DNA of 64,000 nt from Clitoria ternatea (taxonomy: Eukaryota; Streptophyta; Magnoliopsida; Fabales; Fabaceae), in contig CM075669.1 of NCBI GenBank assembly GCA_037962975.1, forward strand, positions 249,835,351-249,899,350, in the 5' to 3' direction. The notes under the pieces were generated by a model. It saw only the letters and a program-made list of their open reading frames with translations, did no database searches and was not told the DNA's origin. The translations under genes and the position numbers were made by a program. Every line of letters starts with the position of its first letter. Within the stretch, counting starts at the first letter, position 1. This document shows, piece by piece, positions 24,219 to 35,304 of the stretch.

Positions 24219-25035
24219 AGGAATTAGAGAAACCTCCAGGGGAGTCGAGGCTGAATTAAAGAAAGCCAAGGAATTAGAGAAAGAACAGGTTACTGAAATA
24301 AGCCGTTTACATATGGCAAATAAATCCTTGGAGCGGCAAGTCACCGATCTTCAAGAAGAAAATAAATCTATCCCCCAATTGTGAGAGGAGCTCAAGCTTG
24401 AGAAAGAGAAGACAACCAAGCTGAGCACGAAACTTGCTGCTACGGAGACCGACAAGCAGAAGAATGTTGCGGATTGGGAAGCCAGGAAGAAGGAGTTGCT
24501 GGCGCAGATTGAAAAGCTGAAACTGGGGAGTGCAACAGCTGGGTCGTTGGAGGAAGAAAATGCCAACTTACAAAAAAGGTTAGTTGCTTCCAAGGCGAAG
24601 GCAAGCAAGGCTGTAGAAATTTGTAAAAATGTAGCCTTTGAATCCTTCGGCCAAGCTGTTCGCCAAATCTTTTACCGCAACCCCAGTGTGAAACTTAATT
24701 TATACGGGCTCCATCCATTTTATGAGTTTCATGCAGGGAAGTTAGTTGAGGTCAAAGATGATGGTAAGCACAAGGATCCTGCCAACTCTCTTTACGAGTT
24801 ACCTCATCTTCCTGAAGGTTAGAGCATGGAACCCTCACCCACCGCTCTGGGCCCCGAAAGTACCACCGAAGAAAACATAACAAAGGAAGGAGAGCCCAAA
24901 GGTGAAGGAGCCCAAGCAGGGAAAGAAGAGGAGCCTCTTACTGAGAAGATCTCTGAAAGAGCTGTTGGGGGCGAGGATGGAGAGGACGGAGAGAAAGAGG
25001 CTACCACAGCTGAAAACAAGACGCCAGCCTCTTAG
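24219..25035 (+). pseudogene. Antisense ORF of element E, coiled-coil protein, truncated
   Basis: The frame runs on the strand opposite to gag-pol, starting at the inner LTR edge, with in-frame stops at 24382-24384 and 24820-24822 and the end stop at 25033-25035. About 270 codons are readable. The first two thirds are heptad-rich (ELKKAKELEKEQVTEISRLH; KEKTTKLSTKLAATETDKQK; EEENANLQKRLVASKAKASK), predicting a long coiled coil. A small globular part follows (FESFGQAVRQIFYRNP, LYGLHPFYEF), then an acidic low-complexity tail rich in Glu/Gly. Position and orientation match the antisense ORF of Tat elements such as Grande and Retand, whose function is unknown. The N-terminal part seems lost at the LTR junction. 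No function can be assigned from sequence. Confidence 0.75.
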
Positions 25036-26078
25036 TCTTATATTTTTTCTTTTTTCAATTGCTGTGTTTTGGGATCAGCTCCGGTTTTGAATTCAAGTTC
25101 TGAACCACTATATACAAATTTGATTTATTAAATGAACGAATTTCCTTTTTCAAATATTATCTCTGATATGATTGTGAGAAATGAACTGCTATAATACAAC
25201 TCTGACATTTTTCCATATACTTGTCAACTTTTTACCTTCGTAAAATTCATTAAGCCATTCTCTGGGTTGAAACCTTGGAATAAGTAGTAATGATTACTAT
25301 ATAGAACGGATTCTCAGTAACCATATCATATAACACAGACTTGAACTCAACGAATATTGTCCCCAGGCATATGTTGATTGCGAAGGGCATGAGCATCTGG
25401 TATAGAATATTATCCTTTAACTCTTAAGAATGAGAGCTTTAGTCTGCTCTGATAGTAGACGAACCTATTGAATTACTCATAGAGTGATATCGTTTGAGAT
25501 AGAAATAACGACTAGGCGTATAAGTCCTGTAAGAAGCTGCCTCAATCATAAGGATGATGATTGGGCCTTCAATCACAAGAGTTGTGATTGGAATTGTCTA
25601 CGCCAGGAGGTATACCATCGACCATAGGGGTGATGGGTAATATTATCTGTCCTGGGGAATTGTTCCTCAATCATAAGGATGATGATTGGGTCTTCATCAG
25701 TGTTCAGCCAAACTTACTAATCGTTCCTAGAGTTTGGTTTAATCCTACAATCCAGGTCTTCTAAAGGGGTTCGGTACAGCCTCGGAGAAGGCCTGATCCT
25801 ACAACCCCTTAGTTCACTCGAGGAGTTACATCGCCAATTACAGAATAGGTAATTGGGATCATCCGTCCTGAGGGTCTCCACATACACCGGCGTAATGCTA
25901 TAAATCGCAACATAAGAAAGAAAAGTGAAGATATCATGTTCATGAATTGAATTCTCATTGAATTGAATGTAGATTACAAAGAGAGCGTAGTTGGGGTCAT
26001 GTCTCGTTAAAACCTTCCTGAGAAAACCTATTGGGAAAAAACTCAAGTAAGGAAAAAAAATACATGCCGTCTTACCAA
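25036..26078 (-). other. Non-coding region between pol and the antisense ORF of element E
   Basis: No convincing coding frame. A short unit CAATCATAAGGATGATGATTGG occurs at about 25544 and 25667, with a related copy (CAATCACAAGAGTTGTGATTGG) at 25570-25592. Each is an imperfect palindrome. Confidence 0.5.
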
Positions 26079-28871
26079 CTAGCTGTAGTAAATATGTAAG
26101 TTCTGAGTGTTCCACTTGTTACGGATCAGTGTGCCATCGAGATTTTCCAACCGATATGACCCTTTCCCAGTCACCTCAGACACTCTATAAGGGCCTTCCT
26201 ATGTCGGTGCTAACTTCCCTTGGTGAGCGAATTTATTTCCTACACTTGCCTTCCTTAAAATGAGATCTCTTGTATTGAATGCTCTGTGTTGAACGCGCTT
26301 GTTGTATCAGAGGGCAGCCTTTGCTTTAATTGCCTGGTCACTTACAAAAGCTTCTTCTCTAAGCTCCTGAAGAACATCCAACTCCGATGCCAGATTGGCA
26401 TCAAAATGCTCTACCCTAATTGACCTGGTCTAGAGTTTGACTGGAATCATTGCCTCGACACCATAAGTAAGGCGATATGGAGACTCATTGGTGGAAGAGT
26501 GAGGTGTAGTGCGGTACGCCCACAAGATGTGACACAACTGATCAGTCCATCCGCCCTTTGCTTCGCCTAGATGCTTCTTTAGCCCCTTCAGCACTTCTCT
26601 ATTGGCTACCTCTGTCTGGCCATTCGTTTGAGGATGTTTGACAGATGAGAAAATTTGAACTATCCCCAGTCCTTTGAGCAAAATTGTAAACTTCCTGTCA
26701 GTGAATTGGGTTCTGTTGTTAGTAACGATTCATCCTGGGACTCCAAATCGTGCTATGATATTTTCGTACACGAAGCGTCGTGTGCGAGCTAAGGTGATAT
26801 GCACAACGGGCTCTACTTCTATCCATCTGGTAAAATAATCCACCCTAACTATAAAATATTTGATTCCACCAGGTGTTGTTGGGAACCGACCCAAAATATC
26901 AAGGCCCTACTGATGAAAAGGCCATGGCACGGCTGATGTAGAAAGTTCCTGGGCCGGTGTGTGATGAAGATTGGAAAACCTCTGACATGGATCACACTTC
27001 TTTACAAACTCAATGGAGTCTTTCTTCATTATGGGCCACCTGTAACCCGCTCTTAGAACCTTCCTCATCAGGCTTCTACCTCCGGTGTGGTGTCCACATT
27101 GTCCCTCATGTACTTCTTCCAGCACCCCTTGTACTTCATTCTCATTCAAACACCTGAGGTATGACACATAAAATCCCCTCCGTATGAGCATGCCATCTAC
27201 CAACGTAAAGTAAGGCAGCTCCCTTTTCAATTTCTTCCTCTCTAGGTCATCAGTGGGCAACTGTTCATCCACGAAGTACCGTATGTAACTACCCATAAGT
27301 TCTCATCAAAGGCATGATACGTTATTGTGTTCAACGACGGGGTCAAGGGAATGCTGGGTGACGTCAGAGTGCTTTGTACTACTGTGGTTGTGCTTCCAGG
27401 TTGTTTCTTACTTGCAAGCCTCGAGAGGATATCCGCTCTGGTGTTTTCCTCTCTAGGTACATGCTTGAACTCCAGCGTAGAGAATCTTCCCTTTAATTCA
27501 TTCACACAGTTCAAATATAGCTGGAGTTGAGGCTCACGAACTTGATATTCTCCTTGAATCTACGATATCACCAGTTGTGAATCGTTATAGAGGGTTACTT
27601 CTGTTGCTCCGATATCAATTGCGGCTTAGAGTCCGGCAAGACAAGCTTCGTACTCAGCCTGGTTGTTGGAAGTTTTAAAATTGAATCGGAGAGAAATCTC
27701 CAAATGCACACCATCATCACTCTTAACGACGACACCGGCCCCACATCCTTTACTGTTCGATGACCTATCCACATAGACGGTCCAGTGAGCACGAGGTACA
27801 GCTGGGTCTGCTCTCGTCATCTCCACAACAAAATCAGCCAAAACTTGGGCCTTGATAGCTCCTCGTGGCTCATAAGAAACCTCAAACTCTGAAAGTTTGA
27901 TAGACCACTTAATCATTCTCCCCACGAGGTTCGGTTTGCTCAATACCGACTGGAGTGGCATGTCCATTCTCACTGTAAAGTATGGTCTTAAACGATGTGA
28001 GGCCCAAACAACTACGAGGGCGGCTTTCTCAATCTTCTGGTACCGGCCCTTTGCTCCTTGTAGCGTCTTGCTAGTGAAATATACTGGCCTCTACCCCTCT
28101 AGGGTCTCCTTGACTAATGCTGCTCCCAGAGCTTCATCCGAAATCACCAAATACAAGATGAGAGTTTCATTAGGGTCTGGTTTTACCAAGATCGGGGGAC
28201 TCAACAACACCTCCTTGAGCTCATGAAAAGCTTGCTCTTGCTCCTGTCTCCACTCAAACTTCTTAGATTTCTTCAGTACTTTGTACAGGGGAAGGGATCT
28301 ATGTGCCATTTTTGGCATGAATCGAGGCAATGTTGCCACCTTTCTATTCAAAGATTGAACCTCCCTAAGGTTTTTCGGACTTGCATGCCCAGTATTGCTT
28401 GGCATTTCCCCGGATTAGCCTTAATGCCGTGCTAAGTTAACATGAAACCCAGGAATTTTCCAGCTGGGACAGCGAAAGTGAACTTCAATGGGCTTATATT
28501 ACCTCAAGCGTGTGAATACCTGGCGCAGATCTTCAATATGGTCACCCCCAGCCGGGGTCTTGGCTATGATGTAGTCAATGTCACCTCCACCAACTTGGTG
28601 TGCATGCCCTCAAATACCTTATTAATCATACGCTGGTAAGTGGCCCCAACATTCTTCAAACCGAAGGGCATGACGGTGTAGCAGAAAACACCGTGGTCAT
28701 TGACAAAAGCTGTCTTCTCTTGATCCTCCTCCCAAATCGGAATCTGATTGTACCCTGAATATGCGTCCATGAAACTCAGGTACCGATAACCAGAGGAATC
28801 ATCCACCATTCGATTTATGTTTAGGAGGGGATATGGATCCTTTGGGAAATAACGGTTAAGGTCCACATAGT
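26079..28871 (-). pseudogene. Tat pol 3' part: RT, RNase H, aRNase H, integrase
   Basis: Reading down from 28871, it begins DYVDLNR in RT; the preceding KANGKWRMCT codons lie beyond D at 30917-30946. Next come YLSFMDAYSGYNQIPIWEED and MPFGLKNVGATYQRMINKVF. The catalytic region near 28,585 carries a frameshift, and a DY pair replaces DD. The RT connection/RNase H block reads KKFEWRQEQEQAFHELKEVL (28405-28091). The second, archaeal-type RNase H has YVDRSSNSKGCGAG, NNQAEYEACLAG, NDSQLV and EENTRADILSRLA. Integrase has HHTGGRSLM, CDPCQRF, SSVKHPQTNGQTE and WAYRTTPHSSTNESPYRLTYG, ending at a stop on 26079. More than six in-frame stops occur. The aRNase H is diagnostic for the Tat lineage. Not functional. 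Confidence 0.88.
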
Positions 28872-28876
28872 CAGTA

Positions 28877-29163
28877 TATAACATCCTTAATTTTTAAAAT
28901 AAATTTCAATAAATCAAATAAATTTTTGCAAATAATTCAAATTTCCAAAACAGAATTTGAATTAAACAATTACACAATCAATTTTACAAAAGCCGACCGG
29001 CTCTTTTAAGTTTACAATAAAAAATAAAAGCACTCGGTATTCAGACTCATTTCACTCGGAAAATCTTGTTTTTGACATTTTTCACTCGGAAATTCATTCA
29101 GATTCTCTCCTTTTATCCATAATAAATTATTTTTCTAAAAATCATAAAAATTAGGATGTTACA
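28877..29163 (-). repeat. 3' LTR of D
   Basis: 287 bp, five differences from 30625-30911. Immediately inside it, sense orientation shows CGAGGACGAAATTTTTATAG then AGGGAGAGAA, a PPT and its conserved lead-in. Confidence 0.9.
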
Positions 29164-29414
29164 TTTCTCTCCCTCTATAAAAATTTCGTCCTCGAAATTT
29201 AATAAATTACTTGGTCACAAATTGCACATAAAACTCATAGGTATAAATATATATATATATATATAACTCACGTTTTACATGACAACGAGTATTTACATTT
29301 TAGAAATAAAAAGACGTATGGCACCCGGATTTAAAAATTTTCGAGAGCTCACTCTGCACTATCACCAGCTTGTTCGGCCTCTTCCATGTGAATGTTAAAC
29401 ACTCGGCCAGCAAC

Positions 29415-30446
29415 TTATGGATTAACATTCCTTTCCTGGTCGTCTCTTCCAATCATTAAATTACTTCGTCCACTATTTCCTCTTCCGACTCCTCTATTTC
29501 CGACTCCTTGGCCTCGTCTTTGAAAACCTTCTTGGTTTAAGCTAGCATTGAGCTCAGTCGGTTGCAATTGAGGGCAATTTGGACGAATGTGTCCTTCCTC
29601 ATTGCACTCGAAATAAACAATTTTGCCTCTGTTACAATCACGCGTAAAGTGGTCACCTCCACACTTGAAACATTTATTGTTTCTCGGAAAACTCATTGAT
29701 CGGCCACCAAAATTCACCCGGCCTCTGAATTCAGAGGATTCACCTCTAACAGATTTCCCATGCTTCTTAAAATTAATCAGTGATAGTTTTGAAGAACTAT
29801 CCGATCGGCTACTTGCTCCAGTGGAAGCTTTATCATCTTCCTCATATATCCGGCACTTGTTGACAAGAATCGGAAAACTCCTGATTTCTTGGTGTCGGAA
29901 TGCCTTTTTGATGTTTGGTCTCAGTCCACTTTCAAACTTGATGCACTTTGAGCCCTCAGTACCCGGCATTTGAAAAGGAGGGTAAAACATACACAACTCC
30001 TCAAATTTTGCCGCGTATTCCTCCACACTCAGATTACCCTATCGAAGTTCCATAAATTCCAAATCCTTCTGGCTTCTAACCGTGTTCGGAAAATACTTTT
30101 CAAGGAAACATTCCTTGAAATTTTCCCAGTTTAACTCGGTTCCTATGGCTTCCATTCGGTTTTTGGCCATTCTCCACCAATTTTCAACTTCCTTCCGAAG
30201 CATGAAGACTGCATACTCAACCTTCTGTGCCTCGGTGCACTGCAGGCTACCAAAGATCCGTTCAAGATTCTGGATCCAGGTATACGCTCGGTCGGGCTGA
30301 AATCCTCCATGGAATTCAGTCGGTTTTCATTTGAGAAAACAATCAATACTATGATTGTCACTCGGTTGAGGGGTATTCTGCCTTTCTAAGATGTCAGCAA
30401 CACGCTGGAAGGCAGCAGCCATGGCATCCATACCATGAGGGTCCAT
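29415..30446 (-). pseudogene. gag of D, with two stops
   Basis: The frame opens at ATG 30446-30444 (MDPHGMDAMAAAFQRVADIL) and stops at 29415-29417, about 343 codons. In-frame stops occur after DCFLK (near 30330) and after FMELR (near 30040). The retrotransposon-gag core is recognisable: WIQNLERIFGSLQCTEAQKV, WWRMAKN, FKECFLEKYFPNTVR, then EEYAAKFEELCMFYPP and CIKFESGLRPNIKKAF. A CX2CX3HX4C knuckle (CFKCGGDHFTRDC) is intact; a second knuckle has lost its first cysteine (YFECNEEGHIRPNC). An Arg/Gly-rich tail follows. It resembles gag of Tekay-type chromoviruses, as in F, without the rest of the polyprotein. Gag would bind and package the element RNA. Confidence 0.87.
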
Positions 30447-30609
30447 TTTCCTATCCTGAAATAATCGTCACAGTTTAATACCTCTCATAAATATCAAAAC
30501 AATGTATTTATAGTTGACTTCCTCAACTATAACACGTAACAACAATGATATGCTTCACTCAACTCATAGTATTTAGTAGCTAAACCTTGGCCTTGGACTT
30601 TTCAAGTCT

Positions 30610-30621
30610 GCTCTGATACCA
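30610..30621 (-). other. Primer binding site of D (initiator tRNA-Met)
   Basis: Sense strand reads TGGTATCAGAGC, three bases inside the 5' LTR. It complements the 3' end of initiator tRNA-Met. Confidence 0.88.
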
Positions 30622-30624
30622 AAA

Positions 30625-30911
30625 TATAACATCCTTAATTTTTAAAATAAATTTCAATAAATCAAATAAAATTTTGCAAATAATTCAAATTTCCAAAACA
30701 GAATTTGAATTAAACAATTACACAATCAATTTTACAAAAGCCGACCGGCTCTTTTAAGTTTACAATAAAAAATAAAAGCACTCGGTATTCAGACTCATTT
30801 CACTCAGAAAACCTTGTTTTTGACATTTTTCACTCGGAAATTCATTCGGATTCTCTCCTTTTATCCATAATAAATTATTTTTCTAAAAATCATAAAAATT
30901 GGGATGTTACA
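30625..30911 (-). repeat. 5' LTR of D
   Basis: 287 bp; see the 3' copy. Substitutions relative to it include loss of one CTCGG motif (CTCAG). Confidence 0.9.
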
Positions 30912-30928
30912 TAGTACACATCCTCCAT

Positions 30929-32109
30929 TTACCATTGGCCTTCTAGACCATCACCACCACAGTACTTACGTGGATTACCAGGCTGTCTCAGCGGAGCTGG
31001 TTTACGAATCCCATATACGCTGAGTGCAGGCCATCCGACCTCCCTTAGGGTCTGGCAATGCCTGGTGTTCAGCGGTGTATAGCTGCTGAAAGAAGCTACA
31101 CGCCTGTCCTGCTGCTGAGGTCTGAGGCTCCTAAAGTCATCCCTCCGTGCATGCCTCTCCGGCCTCACTCTTTCCTTATCTCTCCGAGGTTGAAGGGAAG
31201 GCACTGGTGGTTTAACCCTAGCCGCCGTGGCCTCTAGATGCATCTCTATGCCCACGTATTTTGAGGCCTTCCTCTAGAACTCTTCAAACATCGTCGGAGG
31301 ACTCTTCGCCAAAGACAGGGCAAAAGCTGATCCGGGCTATAGGGCCTCAATAACAATATGCAGCTGAATGGCCTCCGTAAGATTAGGCACCATAGTTGCC
31401 TCCTTGTAAAACCTCTTCAGAAACTCCTTAAGAGTTTCGCTTTCTCCTTGCCTGATCTGGGCTAAGGTATGAGACGTCCTGGGGACATCCCTAGAGATGA
31501 CAAAATGATTCTCGAAGGCTGCTGCCATCTCCTCCCAGGAGTCTATTGACCCCGATGGTAGACCCTTGAACCAACTAAGGGCCTCATCCACTAAAGTTCG
31601 TGGGAACATCCTGCACATCACATCTTCATCAGCCCCTAAGTACATAGCTTCATATACGTAAGCATCAAGATGCTTAGTGGGGTCAGTCTCTCCATTATAC
31701 TTCCCGGTGGAGAGTGGTTGAGTCGTTTGCAAATGCCTGGGAATAGGCACACTCATGAGCCTCCTCGAGAATGGAACGTTGAGCCGATACGTTCCAGAGG
31801 CTGCTGCCAATGGTTCCCTCCTTCTTCCACTGACTCTATCACCTGACTCGTGCGTTTGCTCTCTCTCTCCTCGTAGGTGGGAATCTTTGAATACTGAAGA
31901 GTGGTAGATTTTTCTCTCCCAGAGGTGTGATGAGTCTCCTCTGCCTAAGACATTACCTTGCCTTCGGTCACCTTCCTCTCTCTTCTCAGTTCCATCAACT
32001 CCTCCCTGAGTTGCCTTATAACTTCATCTCGAGAGTCTGGAACTGCCACAAGTATCACCTTCCTCGAGTTGGATCCGGGAGACTCAAAAAGAAGTCTCCT
32101 GTTAACATG
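30929..32109 (-). pseudogene. gag of element E (5' codons displaced to 43022-43073)
   Basis: The original start codon is at 43073-43071. The first 17 or so codons lie right of F (to 43022) and continue at 32109 left of F, in frame, with a Glu/Arg-rich segment (RDEVIRQLREELMELRRERE). The Tat gag core follows: VPFSRRLMSVPIPRH, MCRMFPRTLVDEALSWFKGL, FENHFVISRDVPRTSHTLAQ, GESETLKEFLKRFYKEATMV (31810-31337). Then come stops after VIEAL and FEEF, and a basic Arg-rich stretch down to PRKYC near 30970. There the frame breaks off. RT codons start within about 20 bases, so the gag C-terminus, protease and first part of RT are deleted. It would have formed the capsid of element E. Confidence 0.82.
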
Positions 32110-34129
32110 CTGATTGTAACACCCTCAGTTACACCTAATAAATTCTAGAAAAACTCGTAATTTTTTTTTTTACTAAAGATATGATTGTTAAAAAGAAACT
32201 ATCGGAATAAATTATATACATTATTTCTGAAATACCTCACAAATATTATTAAAAACTTTATAAAGTATTTGTACATTCATCCGAAGAAAATAAACATTAA
32301 ACATTATAAGAAAGAGAGGAAACTCCATGGCCCAGAAGCAGTTACTAATTAACATTATTTATTCATTGGACCACGGTATTCATACCGAGCTCCCTTTCTA
32401 GAACGTGCTATATTTACTGCTGATATTCTTCGATCCTTCCCTCTGAACCATCAATTTAGAATATATGAAACAAAAACACGGAGAAAGGAGTGAGAAACAG
32501 AATATAATATTTCCGAATAAGACATAAGCAACAAAGGGTTTTCACAACCAATACATAATAATATCAATCACAATCACATACACAATCAATTATGAATGCA
32601 TGAATGTTATGCAATATCTTCATCATAACTTACTTATATATGTGGGCCCTTAAATTTTAATTTGCACTGGGCCAACCAGGAGTTTACACTGTTCCATAAG
32701 TCCGGATAATAATAATATGAACAGCTCAACTGGTGTGGAAACACTTAGAGACTAGTCAGATTGAGAAAGTTTTTATTGTGAAAGTACCCGACACTAGGGA
32801 GCTACCCCAGGTCCCCTGAAGCACCCTTTCACACCCTCTCATCCCAAGGCTCGTAATTAAGCCTCCTCTAATGTATCCTCGGTTTCTATAATCCGTCCCC
32901 AGACAATATTATTTCATTTCACTTTAATGATTCATGATGCATGAACTACTCGCGTATTGAGTTGGTTAAGGCTTTTAGAAACTCAATTATTAAATCCCTT
33001 AAAGGTTTACAACATTATTTCAATAAACTGTACATTTTCTCGATTCTCTGAATTTCTGTCCCACAGAAATAAATTTGGTACAGTTTTTGAATCTCACTGA
33101 AATTTGAGTTTCTAAGCCTTAAATATCTAAAAACTTTCTCATATAAAACTTTACATAATCTTTCTCAAATTAAATCTTAACAAAATCAAATTTAGGAATC
33201 TCAATTATTTCCAAATATATTTAGTTATTAAGTTGGAAAAAATAAAACAATTTTCTTTCAAAAAAAATTTTGTTTTATTAAAAGAGAATAATTATTAACC
33301 AAAAATACTTAAAATTATAAAATTTTTCTTTAACTCAAGATTTAATTAAATAAATTCTCATAAAATATTTTCTTTCTAAAATAAATACTAATTTTTATTT
33401 TTATTTTTCTAAATATTGAAAAAAAATAATTTCTAAGAAGAAATAAAAGATAATAAAATTTAAAGAGTAAGGTAAGAAATTCTTACTGAATTTTAGCTTT
33501 CCGTCATGCTCGCTATATGCTCAAACTCCACATTACAATATCATCAATCAAAATCAAATAATATCAATCATAACTAAATATCATCAATCAATCAATCATA
33601 ATCAAATCAATTAAATATCATTAATACATATCATAATACAAAATTTAATGATTATTAATATAATCAATTTTAGTCCTTTTGGTCAATTCCTCGCATAGGT
33701 ATATGTAAGTCCATATAATCCAGTCCTTGCATAGGTATAGTTCAGTCCATATGAGTCATAATGGTCCAAGTCCTTGCATAGGTATAATCCAGTCCATATA
33801 GGTCATAATGGTCCAAGTCTTTGCATAGGTATGTTAGAGTTAGTTAAACCGGATATTTAATTTAAAATTTATTAAAAATGTTAAGTTAAAAAAGTTAATA
33901 TTTTTAAAATAATAATATTATTAAATTTAAAAGGAGTAGGGGACTCCTCCCATTATTCTTATGTCTTTTCATATTATAATTCTTATCTCACTCCCCCTTA
34001 CCTTGAATTGTTACCCAAAATGGATTTGCTTTGCGCCTCCGATTTCTAAAAATATTAATACCAATCTTATTTCAGTATAAGCATAAGACGAAGATTAAGA
34101 TTACTACTTAAAACAGAAATGGTAAATTT

Positions 34130-34130
<1 letters not shown>

Positions 34131-34197
<67 letters not shown>

Positions 34198-34430
34198 CGT
34201 GAATAGTAACGGTAAATAGTAAAACGTGAATAGTAACGGTAAATAGTAACAGTAAATAGTAAATCGTGAATAGTAACGGTAAATAGTAACAGTAAATAGT
34301 AAATCGTGAATAGTAACGGTAAATAGTAACAGTAAATAGTAATTTACTATTTGAATAGTAATTTACTATTAAAATAGTAATTTACTATTGAAATAGTGTT
34401 TACTATGCAGAATAGTAACTTAAAATAATA
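34131..34430. repeat. GAATAGT heptamer array and derivatives in the F LTR
   Basis: Ten units (nine GAATAGT and one GAATCGT) at 34131-34200 are followed by about 230 bases of 7- to 34-base variants (GAATAGTAACGG, TAAATAGTAACA, TAATTTACTATT). The right LTR has eleven units at 41879-41955, the only length difference between the LTRs. Confidence 0.92.
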
Positions 34431-34640
34431 TTATTTTCAGTATAATAACAGATTTCTAAAAACGATATAAAAATAATCTAAAAAAATATAAAAGAGAAGT
34501 ATTCTTACCTTAGGATTTTGGCAGAACCTTCTCTCCAAAAACTTTTCTTCTCTCTCTCACTTCCACCACTATCTCACTAGCACTACTGTATTAAGAAAAC
34601 TTAATCTGAAATTGTGAATTCTAAAGAAGAAATCCTTCGG

Positions 34641-34650
34641 TATTTATAGG
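34641..34650 (-). promoter_or_regulatory. TATA box of the F LTR (copy at about 42396-42405)
   Basis: Sense CCTATAAATA. Upstream within 130 bases are three ATGCATAGTA copies and one reversed copy (TGCATAGTAAC on the plus strand, about 34765). Downstream, about 130 bases on, is a strong splice-donor-like site CTAAG/GTAAGA. Confidence 0.75.
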
Positions 34651-35261
34651 AAAAAATTTTACTATGCATTTCATTATTTTAATATAAAAGTACTATGCAT
34701 TTTTGAATTTTTTATTCCAGGTTACTATGCATTCTTTGAAAATTTCGTACATGCACAGTGTTTTGCATAGTAACTGTCGGCAGAATTATTAAGCCAAATA
34801 GTAACCTTTCACTCGGTATATTTTAAATATTCAAAATGAGTCCTTTTTAAAATTTAGCGATATTATATCAGTCCTCACTAATTTTATAATAAGTAATATA
34901 AAGCTGAAATTTTAAAAATCTAAAATTTTCTGTTAATAAAAATTTATTGATACGTTTCTAATTTTTAAACGATTGGAAAAAATCAAGATTTTTCTCAAAC
35001 CGATAATTTTTAGATAAGTCTACTTGAAACGGATTTTAGAAAATTTTCTTATAATTTAAATTCACTTTCTTATAAATATTTTTAATTTAAGTCACTTATA
35101 TGAATTTAAAATTATTTAAAAAATATTATTTTATTAAAAAAATTCCAAAATTCCAAAAAATTCCAAAAAATCATAAATAATACGTAGGTTAAAAAGTTCT
35201 AAAGAACCATAATTTAATTCCTTCAAAATTTTAATATAAAAATAAAAATAGGGGTGTTACA

Positions 35262-35278
35262 ACTCTACTCCCCTTAGA
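35262..35278 (-). other. Polypurine tract of F
   Basis: Sense CTAAGGGGAGTAGAGT directly precedes the 3' LTR start TGTAACACCCC, with the usual TTTCGAGGACGAAATTT lead-in. Confidence 0.85.
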
Positions 35279-35304
35279 AAATTTCGTCCTCGAAATTTAC
35301 ATAA

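Larger units (their letters stand above)
28877..30911 (-). mobile_element. D: 2.0-kb gag-only LTR retrotransposon (TR-GAG-like) inserted in element E
   Basis: Two 287-bp LTRs (28877-29163, 30625-30911) differ at five positions by eye. They enclose a PPT-like stretch, one gag pseudogene (29415-30446) and an initiator-Met primer site. Flanks CAGTA (28872-28876) and TAGTA (30912-30916) give a 5-bp target duplication with one transition, and the E reading frame resumes across it, proving insertion. No protease, RT or integrase is present and no room exists for them. Known TR-GAG elements of plants have just this layout and depend on enzymes from other elements. In sense orientation the LTR starts TGTAACATCCC and carries ACCGAGTG/TCCGAGTG motifs, linking D to B1 and B2. 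Both LTR copies end TTATA, not CA. Confidence 0.85.
32115..35261 (-). repeat. 3' LTR of F
   Basis: 3147 bp. In sense orientation, U3 runs from 35261 to the TATA box at 34641-34650, leaving about 2.5 kb of R-U5. Inside U5 lie a GAATAGT heptamer array (34131-34200), its GTAAC/AAATAGTA derivatives (to 34430), and three units around TCCTTGCATAGGTATA (33675-33835, spacing about 58). Confidence 0.96.

Noticed and set aside
25717..26115. 132-codon minus-strand frame after the E integrase
   Set aside because: It starts around the end of pol in another frame and matches nothing; treated as non-coding.
34131..34200. GAATAGT array considered as telomere-like repeat
   Set aside because: Not the plant TTTAGGG unit, and it is embedded in both LTRs of F.
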